NCBI RefSeq assembly: GCF_000023945.1
Contig: NC_013158.1
Location: 682,001 to 746,000, forward strand
Reading direction: 5' to 3'
From: Halorhabdus utahensis DSM 12940
Lineage (GTDB): Archaea > Halobacteriota > Halobacteria > Halobacteriales > Haloarculaceae
Length of the DNA stretch: 64,000 nucleotides
Shown: positions 18,419 to 27,170 of the stretch, piece after piece
How positions within the stretch are numbered: the stretch's first letter is position 1
Layout of the letters: every line of letters starts with the position of its first letter
Notes under the pieces: generated by a model
The model's input: the letters and a program-made list of their open reading frames with translations, nothing else
Told to the model about the DNA's origin: nothing
Databases searched by the model: none
Program-made: the position numbers and the translations under genes

Positions 18419-19567
18419 ATGGACTTCGCCGAACGTGTCACGAGAGTCGAACCGAGCGCAACCATCGCGATCAGCAACCTCGCCGCCGAGTTGGAGGCCG
18501 ACGGCGTCGATGTCGTCGACCTGAGCGTGGGCGAACCGGACTTCGATACGCCCGAAAACGTCAAAAACGCCGCCAAGGAAGCCATGGATGCAGGCAACAC
18601 TGGTTATACCCCCTCGGATGGCATCCCCGAACTCAAGGATGCCATCGTCGAGAAACTGCACGCCGACGGCCTCACCCAGTACGAGAGCGAGAACGTCCTC
18701 GTGACGCCGGGCGGCAAGCAGGCGCTGTACGAGGTCTTCCAGTCACTGATCGACGACGGGGATGAGGTCTGCCTGCTTGACCCCGCCTGGGTCTCCTACG
18801 AGGCAATGGTCAAACTCGCGGGCGGGAGCCTGACTCGCGTCGACACCGCCGCCCACGGTTTCGACCTCGAACCCGCGCTGGACGATCTGGCCGCAACCGT
18901 CAGCGACGACACCGAACTGCTGGTCGTCAACTCGCCGGGCAACCCCCACGGGTCGGTGTACTCCGACGCCGCCCTGGAGGGCGTCCGTGACCTGGCCGTC
19001 GAACACGACATCACCGTGATCTCCGACGAGATCTACAAGGAGATCACCTACGACGGCCGGGAAGCGACGAGTCTGGGCACGCTCGAGGGGATGGCAGACC
19101 GGACGATCACGCTCAACGGCTTCTCGAAGGCCTACGCGATGACAGGCTGGCGACTGGGTTACTTCGCCGGGCCCGAGGAACTGATCGAGCAGGCCGGGAA
19201 ACTCCATTCCCACTCCGTGACCTGTGCGGTCAACTTCGTCCAGCACGCCGGCGTCGAAGCCCTCCGGAACACCGACGAGACCATCGAGGAAATGCGCGCG
19301 GCCTTCGAGCAGCGACGGGACATGCTCGTCGATCTGTTCGCCGAACACGGCAAAGACGTACCGGAGCCGGAAGGCGCGTTCTACATGATGCTTCCCGTGG
19401 ATGGGGACGACCAGGACTGGGCCGAAAAAGCCGTCGAAGAAGCCCACGTCGCGACTGTGCCGGGGAGTCCATTCGGCACGCCGGGGTACGTCCGGCTCTC
19501 GTATGCGGCGAGCCGGGAGCGCCTTAGAGAGGCTGTCGAGCGACTGGCGGAAGCCGACTTGCTGTAG
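18419..19567 (+). CDS. Class I/II pyridoxal-phosphate aminotransferase (aspartate aminotransferase family)
   Basis: 382 residues, fold type I. It has an N-terminal IAISNLAAEL followed by LSVGEPDFDTP, the cofactor region around VVNSPGNPHG, the aspartate in ISDEIYKE, the Schiff-base lysine at about residue 237 in NGFSKAYAMTGWRLGY, and the substrate-carboxylate arginine in GYVRLSYA near the C-terminus. Aspartate or aromatic amino acids are likely substrates. The ATG at 18419 begins the conserved N-terminus. Its last 40 codons (19448-19567) are repeated in diverged form at 21645-21764, downstream of two lipoprotein genes. Confidence 0.92.
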   Translation: MDFAERVTRVEPSATIAISNLAAELEADGVDVVDLSVGEPDFDTPENVKNAAKEAMDAGNTGYTPSDGIPELKDAIVEKLHADGLTQYESENVLVTPGGKQALYEVFQSLIDDGDEVCLLDPAWVSYEAMVKLAGGSLTRVDTAAHGFDLEPALDDLAATVSDDTELLVVNSPGNPHGSVYSDAALEGVRDLAVEHDITVISDEIYKEITYDGREATSLGTLEGMADRTITLNGFSKAYAMTGWRLGYFAGPEELIEQAGKLHSHSVTCAVNFVQHAGVEALRNTDETIEEMRAAFEQRRDMLVDLFAEHGKDVPEPEGAFYMMLPVDGDDQDWAEKAVEEAHVATVPGSPFGTPGYVRLSYAASRERLREAVERLAEADLL

Positions 19568-19627
19568 CGTCTTTCGTTCAGTATCGTATACGAAAAGTAC
19601 TTAGTCTGTTCCGTTTCACCGACAGGT

Positions 19628-20296
19628 ATGTCCCCAACTCGCCGCCAGGTCCTCCACGGGGCAGTGCCGACAGTCCTCGGACTTACAGGGTGTGTGAGCA
19701 GCGACGGCAACGAGAGCAACGACGACACCGACCCCTCCCATCGTGAGGCCGACCGCGCAACGGTCGAAAACTCCGGTCGCGTGTCGGATCCGTCTGTCGT
19801 GAAGCCCCGGAACCCCGACGGCCGGAGCGTCGTCGAACCGCCAGAGGACGATCCCGGCGACAGCTTTTTGATAGGTTCGACGGAGAAAGCGGATGCCCTG
19901 CAGTTCCAGCCGGGTGTGCCGTCTGAAGATGTGACCGCGACGCGGGAGTTCCTGAACGCGACGGACTTCAGCGAAGAGACCGTATACGTCACACACATCC
20001 GGCCCAAGTCCTGCTACCAGTACCGGATCCACTCGGTGAGCTGGCAGTACACCAATATCGAGTATGAGTACTGCAGTGAACTCCGGCCGCCCGACGAGCA
20101 GTGTGCGGCCGACACCCGGGTCGGCATGGCCCTTTGCTTTCGATTGCCGGCCGTCGTCGACATGGACGTCCACTCCGGCGGCTCGAGTGGCCACTTCCCG
20201 TGCGAGAGGAGCACCACTGATTGGGATGTCATCGAAAGCAATGGGACGGCGGGGAACAACACGACGACCGACGACACCGCGAGCGAGGACCGATGA
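19628..20296 (+). CDS. Tat-type lipoprotein of unknown function
   Basis: 222 residues. A twin-arginine start (PTRRQVLHGAV), a hydrophobic stretch and a lipobox LTGC with Cys22 show export and lipid anchoring to the outer face of the membrane. The next about 80 residues are polar and probably unstructured. The mature part has six cysteines after residue 125, which may form disulphides, and ends in a threonine/asparagine-rich tail. I do not recognise a family. The last four bases overlap the next gene. The pair is bracketed by the two copies of the aminotransferase 3' end, so it looks like inserted cargo. A palindrome TCGTATACGA (19584-19593) and a TATA-like TACTTAG lie just upstream. Confidence 0.75.
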   Translation: MSPTRRQVLHGAVPTVLGLTGCVSSDGNESNDDTDPSHREADRATVENSGRVSDPSVVKPRNPDGRSVVEPPEDDPGDSFLIGSTEKADALQFQPGVPSEDVTATREFLNATDFSEETVYVTHIRPKSCYQYRIHSVSWQYTNIEYEYCSELRPPDEQCAADTRVGMALCFRLPAVVDMDVHSGGSSGHFPCERSTTDWDVIESNGTAGNNTTTDDTASEDR

Positions 20297-21612
20297 CCCG
20301 ACAGTACACGCGCCGAAGCCTTCTCGCACTCGCTGCCGCGGGGGCGACTGCGGGCTGTCTGGGGAACAGTGAGTATTTCTGGGACGACCCGCCGGCCTTC
20401 GACCGCTCCGGCCTCGAATCGGTCACCGACCGACCGGTCCCGGATCGGCCCGCCGTCATTCCGGTGGCGCTGACCGAGTCCCAGCGTGGAGACCTCCGCG
20501 AGCGCGTCGAGAGCCGGCTGGCAACGGTCCCCGAACCGCTCACTGCTGAACGCCTCCCGAACGGAACGATCCGGGAGACGATCGTGGATCATCGGGCTGA
20601 AGCGCGATCGGCCCTCAAGGGGATGCGATCGGCGTCCGGAACTGTCAGGACTGTCGAGGCCGCCGCCCATGCCGCGGCACACGCCGGGCGCGCGGCGGCC
20701 ATCTGGGCAGCCGTCCTTGTCGACCGGTCGCCGGCCGACGTCGTTCTCACGAACACCCAGGCGGAAGACAGGGTACGACGGGCTGAAGAGTCGCTACCGG
20801 GCCGGGCCGCCGACACCCAGTCGGCGGTCGTCGTCTACGGTGCCCTCGAGTCCGGGCTCTCCGAGGCAAGTCACGACATGCTCGCCGGGGGCACCACGAG
20901 TCCCCTCCGTGTCGGCCGATACGCCGCGACAAACGAGCGCGCCTGGGCGTGGACGACCGCAGCCGGATTCGTTCGGGACCGCTACGAATCGAGCCTGACG
21001 GATCCCGAGCCCGTCGGTGACGCCCTCGAGGAAGCCGTCGCCACGCTGGTTGAACCCACCAGAGAACGGTTGGTCGAGTTCCGGCCGTCGGAGTCGGACG
21101 AGAAGCTGTACAGACGGCCCGACAGGGACGCGCTCGTCGAGCGGGACGTCCGGCAAGGTGAGCCGGGAATGGCGCTATTGGGGGAGAAGCTTGACGAAGT
21201 ATATCCCGACTACGACTTGCGAACAGTCGTCTGGTCCGACCAGCGATCCTACCCGGCCTATCGACTTCGCGAAACCCACTGGGTGTATGCCGCCCTCGAC
21301 GCCCTCGAGACGGTGATCGCCCGTATCGACGACGGCGCGGATCTGTTCCCCCCAGACGCCGCGACTATCGAGAGCACGCGACAGGAGGCTATCGAGGCTG
21401 TCGAGACGTTGGTTGGATCCGATCAGCCACTGGATCGGTTCGTCGGATCCCGACTCGCCGAAACACTCACTGAAGCGGACGATGCACTGGCAGGAGCTGA
21501 TGACGACATACAGACGGTGTCGAGCGCTCACAGCGAGTACGTCTGGACCCGGCTCGTGGCAGAGGCGGTGCCGGCTGCGACAGAGACGATCATAGCGGCG
21601 ATCGACGGGTAA
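20293..21612 (+). CDS. Tat-type lipoprotein of unknown function
   Basis: 439 residues. The signal has twin arginines (QYTRRSLLALAAAG) and a lipobox TAGC with Cys22. The mature part is largely helical with repeated alanine/glutamate-rich segments and no cysteines of note. I cannot place it in a family. The start overlaps the stop of the preceding lipoprotein gene by four bases (ATGA), so the two are co-translated and probably act together at the cell surface. It ends 32 nt before the orphan aminotransferase 3' fragment. Confidence 0.75.
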   Translation: MTRQYTRRSLLALAAAGATAGCLGNSEYFWDDPPAFDRSGLESVTDRPVPDRPAVIPVALTESQRGDLRERVESRLATVPEPLTAERLPNGTIRETIVDHRAEARSALKGMRSASGTVRTVEAAAHAAAHAGRAAAIWAAVLVDRSPADVVLTNTQAEDRVRRAEESLPGRAADTQSAVVVYGALESGLSEASHDMLAGGTTSPLRVGRYAATNERAWAWTTAAGFVRDRYESSLTDPEPVGDALEEAVATLVEPTRERLVEFRPSESDEKLYRRPDRDALVERDVRQGEPGMALLGEKLDEVYPDYDLRTVVWSDQRSYPAYRLRETHWVYAALDALETVIARIDDGADLFPPDAATIESTRQEAIEAVETLVGSDQPLDRFVGSRLAETLTEADDALAGADDDIQTVSSAHSEYVWTRLVAEAVPAATETIIAAIDG

Positions 21613-21644
21613 TAGTCTCGACCGCAGACAGAACACATCTCAGA

Positions 21645-21764
21645 GTCGCGACTGTGCTGGGGAGCGCGTTCGGGACGCCGGGGTACGTCCGGCTCTCGTA
21701 TGCCGCGAGTCGAGAACGACTCCGGGAAGGCGTCGAGCGGCTGGCCGAGGCAGACTTGCTATAG
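21645..21764 (+). pseudogene. Orphan duplicate of the aminotransferase 3' end
   Basis: These 120 bases align without gaps to the last 120 bases of the aminotransferase gene (19448-19567). I count 21 differences (about 82% identity), but they cause only three amino acid changes in 39 codons; the others are synonymous, and the copy keeps its own stop codon. There is no start or upstream part. The pattern shows that this end evolved under selection as part of a working gene before becoming a fragment, as expected if one copy came from an orthologue in another lineage. Confidence 0.9.
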
Positions 21765-21777
21765 CACGATCGTTCGC

Positions 21778-22233
21778 TCACCCGGACATGTTCAAGGCTC
21801 CGCCGACAGCGATCACGATGCCGGCGGCCAGCGTCGCGATGATCCCGATGCCGGGGTCCGAGACGGCATCGCGGAAGGCACCCTCTATCCCACCGCCGAA
21901 GACCGTCTCCGGCGAGACGACAAAGATCACGGCGACGAGGGCGATCACGACGCCGGCGGCGATCTCACCCATCCGGGCGAGGTCGTTGTCCGGTACACCG
22001 ACGCTCAACACGACGGCGAGAACGGCGAGCCCGACGGTCAGGATCGGGCTGTAGATCGGCAGCGCCGCGTCCGAAATCATACCGAGACCACTGGCGATGC
22101 TCGCGTCGCCAAGCCAGCCACCGGCCGTGAGCCACGGGAGGAACGCGCCAACGATCGCCACCAGCGTGCCGACGCCGATCAGTCCCGTCCCGACGTCGAG
22201 TTGCCCGTTTTGGCGCTTCGTATCCACTGACAT
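21778..22233 (-). CDS. Small four-helix membrane protein, unknown
   Basis: 151 residues with four hydrophobic helices (about 16-34, 60-82, 86-105, 125-147) and a polar 15-residue N-terminus. Glycine and valine are abundant; no catalytic motif is visible. It probably resides in the cytoplasmic membrane. Not recognised at family level. It reads towards the orphan aminotransferase fragment, ending 14 nt from it. Confidence 0.7.
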   Translation of the reverse strand: MSVDTKRQNGQLDVGTGLIGVGTLVAIVGAFLPWLTAGGWLGDASIASGLGMISDAALPIYSPILTVGLAVLAVVLSVGVPDNDLARMGEIAAGVVIALVAVIFVVSPETVFGGGIEGAFRDAVSDPGIGIIATLAAGIVIAVGGALNMSG

Positions 22234-22317
22234 ATTATTCCGTCTACAAGTGTGGACTACCTAAACGTTTCCCTCCGGACGGAGAGTGCCACGTCGACAG
22301 AGGGCCGGCCGGAGACG

Positions 22318-22746
22318 TCAGTCCCGGGTTTCGAGAATCCGCTCGACGATCCGGCCCGTCGAGAGGACGGCCCCCTCGTAGCCGGGTTCGTACTCGCTTG
22401 CTCGCCTGACGACGCAGTCGATCCCGCGCTCGGCGAGTGCGTCGGCGATGTCCCCCCGGTCGTGATGCTGGTCGTATCCGAGCACCAGGAGATCAGGATC
22501 GATCCGCTCGACAGGAATGAAGATGTCGTCATCGTGGCCGACGATCGCCTCGTCGACCGGGTCGAGGGCGGCGACCATCTCCCGGCGCTGTTCGTTCGGC
22601 AGGATCGGCGGGTCCTTGTGGGTAACGTTCTCCCGCCGGGCGAGGATGACGTGAAGCTGATCACCCATGCCCGCGGCCTCGCGGAGATAGTGGAGGTGGC
22701 CCGGATGGAGCAAGTCAAAGGTGCCCTGAGCGACGACGGTCGTCAT
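22318..22746 (-). CDS. ribL: Archaeal FAD synthase (RibL-type nucleotidyltransferase)
   Basis: 142 residues, cytidylyltransferase fold. The [14 protein letters not shown] motif (about 8-21) contains the HxGH nucleotide-binding signature, and the C-terminal STGRIVERI supplies the second conserved ATP-binding block. Archaeal RibL transfers AMP to FMN to make FAD; it differs from bacterial RibF. It directly follows the JAMM protease gene (adjacent stop and start codons), implying co-transcription. Confidence 0.9.
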   Translation of the reverse strand: MTTVVAQGTFDLLHPGHLHYLREAAGMGDQLHVILARRENVTHKDPPILPNEQRREMVAALDPVDEAIVGHDDDIFIPVERIDPDLLVLGYDQHHDRGDIADALAERGIDCVVRRASEYEPGYEGAVLSTGRIVERILETRD

Positions 22747-23256
22747 TCAGCGGTGTCCCTCCCAATCGTCGCTCTCCTCACGGAGTTCCCGGTCGATATC
22801 TTCCTGTGTGAAATCGAAAAAGGACTCCTCGGGTGGTTCGACATCGAAGACCGGCAACTCGATCGGCTCCCCGTCGCTGTCGAAGGCCTGCCAGTCGCCG
22901 CGCTCGTAGGGTGCGCCGACGATGATGTGGACGTCCCCGCGCTGAAACGAGGCGAGATCGGCGTCGCTCGGTCTGAGGACGCCGTTGGGGTGAGAGTGAA
23001 CCGAGCCGACGCTCTGGACGTCGTTGGGAATCATACTCGTCTTGACGGTCGCACTCACCGAATTCGATTCAGTCCCGGGAATCACGAGTACGTCCGTGAT
23101 GACTGTTCCGTCCCGATCGATACCGAGTGAGTGGGCGTCCTCGCCCCGGAGCATCCCCATGTACTCGTGGGGATGACTGTCACGGCTGGCTGCAAGCGCG
23201 AACGACAGGGCGGCCTCGGCGATGCCGACGACACCCGCGGAGCGAAACAGCCGCAT
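22747..23256 (-). CDS. JAMM/MPN-domain metalloprotease
   Basis: 169 residues forming a single MPN+ domain. The zinc-binding set is complete: Glu31, then HSHPNG with His87 and His89, Ser97 and Asp100 (HxHx7SxxD). Archaeal JAMM proteins (JAMM1-type) are known to release ubiquitin-like SAMP proteins; whether this one does so is inferred. The ATG at 23256 starts the conserved helix RLFRSAGVVGIAEAAL; a longer in-frame extension lacks conserved character. It is upstream of ribL in the same operon. Confidence 0.88.
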   Translation of the reverse strand: MRLFRSAGVVGIAEAALSFALAASRDSHPHEYMGMLRGEDAHSLGIDRDGTVITDVLVIPGTESNSVSATVKTSMIPNDVQSVGSVHSHPNGVLRPSDADLASFQRGDVHIIVGAPYERGDWQAFDSDGEPIELPVFDVEPPEESFFDFTQEDIDRELREESDDWEGHR

Positions 23257-23406
23257 GGTTCCCGTTCCGGCCGGGTTCCTTCTAAGGGTTCCGATGCGAT
23301 CAACCTCGAACGATCGGCACTGTCTCCCGCCGTTGCTGTGGGCGTGTCCCAACCCGGATGTGAGCGACCGACCTCCAGCATAGAAGCCCTGACGGTCGTT
23401 TCCAAA

Positions 23407-23414
23407 GCTTAAAA
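23407..23414 (+). promoter_or_regulatory. TATA box of the RecJ-type nuclease gene
   Basis: GCTTAAAA lies about 32 nt upstream of the ATG at 23443, the normal distance for a near-leaderless haloarchaeal transcript. Confidence 0.5.
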
Positions 23415-23442
23415 CGGCGACGACGCCGAACGCACATACACA

Positions 23443-25368
23443 ATGCCGATTTCGTCAGATTCCAACGCCGGAAGCGCCGATCCGGATTCTTCGGACGGCG
23501 ATCGTCCGGTCGTTTACGATCTCGATCCTCGCTGTACGTTTGAGGACGTCGAAGCGGGCGAGCAGTACCACGCGACAGTCAACGGCGTCGTCGAGTACGG
23601 CGTCTTCGTCGACCTCTCGGAAGAAGTCTCGGGGCTGGTTCACGAGTCGAACCTCCGGGGCAGCTACAATCGAGGCGACAAGCTCATCGTCGCGCTCGAA
23701 GACGTCCGGGAGAACGGTGACCTCGCGTTCGCCGAACGCCGGCCAGACGACTACCGCACGGTCGCCGTCGAAGCCGACACCGACGTCGGCAGCCCGGCCC
23801 TCTCGGACAACATCGGCGAATCAGTCCGACTGGCGGGCGAAGTCGTCCAGATCAAACAGACCGGGGGTCCGACCGTCTTTCACGTTCGAGACGGCGAGTC
23901 GGTCGTCCCGTGTGCCGCCTTCGAGGACGCAGGCGTCAGGGCCTATCCCGATGTCGATATCGAGGATCTGGTCCAGATCCGCGGGCGCGTCGAGGAGCGC
24001 AACGGCGGCATCCAGATCGAAGTCGAATCGCTGGAATCGGTCACGGACGACGCCGGGGCTGACCTCGCGGAGCGCCTCGAAACCAGGACCCAGGAGGCCG
24101 CACAACCCCACGACGTCGAGCCGTTCGTCGAGTGGGACGCGCTCGATCCGCTGCTCGATGACCTCGAAGGCGTCGCTCGCCGGCTCCGTCGTGCTGTGAT
24201 CGAGGGACGGCCGATCCGGATGCGCCACCACGCAGACGGCGACGGGATCGCAGCGAGCGTCCCGCTTGCAGTCGCCCTGGAGAACTTCATCGAGGAGGTT
24301 CACGCGGACGGCGACGCCGCCCGGCACTTGCTCAAGCGCCTCCCGAGTCGCGCGCCGTACTACGAGATGGAGGACGTCACCCGCGACCTCAATCACGCCC
24401 TGGAGAGTCGCGAGCGCCACGGCCAGAAGCTCCCGCTGCTGATGATGCTGGACAACGGCTCGACCGAGGAGGACGTCCCGGCCTACCAGAATCTGGCCCA
24501 CTACGACGTCCCGATCGTCGTGATCGACCACCACCACCCCGACCCCGAGGCGGTCGAGGGGCTCGTCGACGACCACGTCAATCCCTACCTCCACGACGAG
24601 GACTACCGGATCACGACGGGCATGCTGTGTGTCGAACTCGCCCGCATGATCGACCCCGACCTGACCGACGACCTCACGCACGTCCCGGCGGTCGCCGGCC
24701 TGGCCGACCGCTCGGAAGCCGAGGCGATGACCGACTACCTCGCTCTGGCCGAGCAAGCGGGATACAAACAGGAGGATCTCCGGGACATCGGCGAGGCGCT
24801 GGATTACGCCACCCACTGGCTGCGCTACGACGACGGCGACCCGCTGATCACCGACGTCCTCAACGTCGCGTGTGACGATCGCGATCGCCACGAGGAGATC
24901 GTCGACTTCCTCGCGACGCGGGCCGAACGTGACGTGGAGGAGCAACTCGACGCGGCGATGGATCACGTCGAACACGAGGAACTCGACAACGGCGCACACC
25001 TCTACCGCCTCGACGTCGAGAACGCCGCCCGGCGGTTCACCTACCCCGCGCCGGGCAAGACGACGGGGACCATCCACGATCGAAAAGTCGAGGAGACCGG
25101 CGACCCCGTCATCACGATCGGGTACGGCCCGGACTTCGCCGTGCTCCGGAGTGACGGCGTCCGGCTGGACATCCCGACGATGGTCACCGAACTCCGCGAG
25201 GAGATCCCGAGTGGCGGCGTCAGCGGCGGCGGCCACCTCGTCGTCGGCTCGATCAAGTTCGTCGAGGGACGACGCGAGGATGTCGTCGACGCCCTCGTCG
25301 AGAAGATGGCCGACGCCGAGATCGACGAGGAACTCCACAGTTCGGCCGCACTCCCCGAAGACGTCTGA
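23443..25368 (+). CDS. S1/OB-fold DHH phosphoesterase, RecJ-type nuclease
   Basis: 641 residues. An S1 RNA-binding domain (about 36-105) and an OB-fold (about 120-205) precede a DHH catalytic domain with RHHADGDGIAAS (about 258-269) and VIDHHHPDPEA (about 358-368). A DHHA1 domain ends with the glycine-rich GGGHLVVGS (about 594). All metal ligands are present, so it should be an active 5'-3' single-strand nuclease or phosphodiesterase. The S1 domain suggests RNA or RNA/DNA substrates. Contrast with the inactive relative at 30736-31884. Confidence 0.88.
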   Translation: MPISSDSNAGSADPDSSDGDRPVVYDLDPRCTFEDVEAGEQYHATVNGVVEYGVFVDLSEEVSGLVHESNLRGSYNRGDKLIVALEDVRENGDLAFAERRPDDYRTVAVEADTDVGSPALSDNIGESVRLAGEVVQIKQTGGPTVFHVRDGESVVPCAAFEDAGVRAYPDVDIEDLVQIRGRVEERNGGIQIEVESLESVTDDAGADLAERLETRTQEAAQPHDVEPFVEWDALDPLLDDLEGVARRLRRAVIEGRPIRMRHHADGDGIAASVPLAVALENFIEEVHADGDAARHLLKRLPSRAPYYEMEDVTRDLNHALESRERHGQKLPLLMMLDNGSTEEDVPAYQNLAHYDVPIVVIDHHHPDPEAVEGLVDDHVNPYLHDEDYRITTGMLCVELARMIDPDLTDDLTHVPAVAGLADRSEAEAMTDYLALAEQAGYKQEDLRDIGEALDYATHWLRYDDGDPLITDVLNVACDDRDRHEEIVDFLATRAERDVEEQLDAAMDHVEHEELDNGAHLYRLDVENAARRFTYPAPGKTTGTIHDRKVEETGDPVITIGYGPDFAVLRSDGVRLDIPTMVTELREEIPSGGVSGGGHLVVGSIKFVEGRREDVVDALVEKMADAEIDEELHSSAALPEDV

Positions 25369-25410
25369 AGCGCCAGAAAGTCGATTGCTGGCGGCTGGCT
25401 CTCGCAGTTT

Positions 25411-27099
25411 TCAGAACTCTCGATCAGGGATATCACCGAAATCCTCCGCCAGAAGCCTGTCCTCGCCGGGAGAGCCCGCGGTGTCGGCGAATTCGATGCG
25501 TCGGCCGACGAGGATCGCCACGAGGGTCGCCACGGCCACGACGACGGAGAGGCCGACGGACAGCCGCCAGACGGCCGCCTGCCAGTCGTCGGCGAAGACG
25601 CGTCCGAAGTATCCAGCCACTCCCTGCCCCGCCAGCGCGACGACGACCTCGCGGTTCTCCCGCGCCGAGTGGTCGTTCCAGTTGAGGCTGCCCACCAGCA
25701 CCGTCTCGCCGTCGACGACAACGCCCTTGGCGTGGATCTTGCCAAACCGATCGCGGGGCCGGGCCAGCCGGACCGACAGTGACGCCTCCGCCTTTGTGGC
25801 CCACCGTTCGAGTCGGTCGGCGACTGCTTGATTCTCCTCGACGGCGTACCACGCCCGCGAGAGCAACAGTCGCACCTCGACACCCCGATCAGCGGCGCGT
25901 TTCAGCGCCCGGACGAACGACTGGTTGGCCCCGCCGACGCCGGCCTGGACGACGTCGATCGACGTCTCGGCGGCGTCGAGGCGCTCGATGACGGCCCCCT
26001 CGGCGTTGTCGGGAGCCACGAGCAGGGACGCACCCCTCGCGTCGTGTCGTTGTGGGCCGTACCGGCGGGCGAAACTACCGTCGGAGGGTTTCGGATCGCT
26101 GAACTCCCGGCCCTCGCGGAACTCCTGCCACGGAATCGCATCGCGCCACCCGGCGTCCGCCCGGAAGGTGTCGACGAGCGACTCGACGATCGCTGGGTCC
26201 GAAAGGACGACACCCCAGCCACGACTCGACCGACCACCAGTCCCTGCGGGTTTCCAGTTCTCGGTCAGCACCATCGCCCGGTCGTCGACGACGGCGTATT
26301 TCGCATGGTGGTGATCGACGCGGGCGGCGTCCCCGCCGACGGCGTTCACTTCGACGCCACCCTCGGCGAGTCGATCGAGGAGTCGCGCTTGCCGTCGACT
26401 CATGCCACCCACTGGCCCACCCTCGACGAGTACCTGAACGTCGACACCGCGCTCACTCGCGGCGATGAGGGTCTCAGAGGCGTCCCGCGACGTGAACGTA
26501 TAGGCCGCCAGCAGGATCCGGTCGTCCGCGCTCGCGAGCACGTCACTCGGCAGACCGCCCGCGTCCGGAAGGACGAACGTCCGCACCTGTCCGCCGTCGC
26601 CCCGCCGGACGTTGAAGTCCGTTACCCCGATCGGTTCCCAGGCGATCGCCCCGTTCTCGACGCGACCGAGTTCTCCCTCGGGAGCGTCCTCGTAGCCGAC
26701 AGTGTCGAGAACTCGGTCGCCGTCCCTGAGTGTCAGAGTCTCGCCGCTGTTGGCCAGTGGAACGTGGCCATCGAGCGTGTAGACGGGCACATCCGTGTGG
26801 TTGCGCGCCCGCGCCGGATCGGTCGAGAGCGCGAAGCGGCCGGAGACGGTCGCGTTCGGGAGCCGTGCCGTCGAGTGGTCATCGGCGAGCGTCCAGCCGG
26901 CCACGTTCGTCTCGCTGGACACTGAGAGGACGACGTACTCGCCAGCGTCGCCGTCGGCGACCGGATTCGGATAGATGGCGTCGATGGAGGCGTTGGCGGG
27001 CGTCTGCTCGGTCGCGTTCGGGCCGGGATCGGCGACCACGACACCGGCCCCGAGTACCACCACCATCCCGACCACCAGACAGGCGAACGCACGACGCAC
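25411..27099 (-). CDS. Secreted/membrane phospholipase D-like protein with lamin-tail-like domain
   Basis: 562 residues. A signal peptide (1-23) is followed by a beta-rich lamin-tail-like domain (about 38-140, with AGWTLADD and TLRDGDRVLDTVGY). Two PLD half-sites follow, with HAK motifs at about 265-267 (HHHAKYAVVDD) and 456-458 (HAKGVVVDG) and downstream asparagine motifs (LTENWKPAG, GSLNWND). A single C-terminal helix (about 515-533) anchors it with a short cytosolic tail. The catalytic part therefore faces outside. A phosphodiester substrate (lipid or nucleic acid) is likely but unproved. Confidence 0.88.
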   Translation of the reverse strand: MRRAFACLVVGMVVVLGAGVVVADPGPNATEQTPANASIDAIYPNPVADGDAGEYVVLSVSSETNVAGWTLADDHSTARLPNATVSGRFALSTDPARARNHTDVPVYTLDGHVPLANSGETLTLRDGDRVLDTVGYEDAPEGELGRVENGAIAWEPIGVTDFNVRRGDGGQVRTFVLPDAGGLPSDVLASADDRILLAAYTFTSRDASETLIAASERGVDVQVLVEGGPVGGMSRRQARLLDRLAEGGVEVNAVGGDAARVDHHHAKYAVVDDRAMVLTENWKPAGTGGRSSRGWGVVLSDPAIVESLVDTFRADAGWRDAIPWQEFREGREFSDPKPSDGSFARRYGPQRHDARGASLLVAPDNAEGAVIERLDAAETSIDVVQAGVGGANQSFVRALKRAADRGVEVRLLLSRAWYAVEENQAVADRLERWATKAEASLSVRLARPRDRFGKIHAKGVVVDGETVLVGSLNWNDHSARENREVVVALAGQGVAGYFGRVFADDWQAAVWRLSVGLSVVVAVATLVAILVGRRIEFADTAGSPGEDRLLAEDFGDIPDREF

Positions 27100-27121
27100 G
27101 GCGAGTGCTGGGTCGGTTCTG

Positions 27122-27132
27122 GTATATAAAAT
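27122..27132 (-). promoter_or_regulatory. Strong TATA box of the PLD-like gene
   Basis: GATTTTATATACC on the minus strand is centred about 27 nt before the ATG at 27099, predicting a leaderless transcript. It is one of the clearest archaeal TATA elements in the window. Confidence 0.6.
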
Positions 27133-27170
27133 CGCGGGGCGCGGTGAACGTTGTCTCCGGCCGCGGCCGC

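Noticed and set aside
23821..25338. Long minus-strand frame opposite the RecJ-type gene
   Set aside because: Shadow frame of a clearly homologous nuclease; no domain or promoter.
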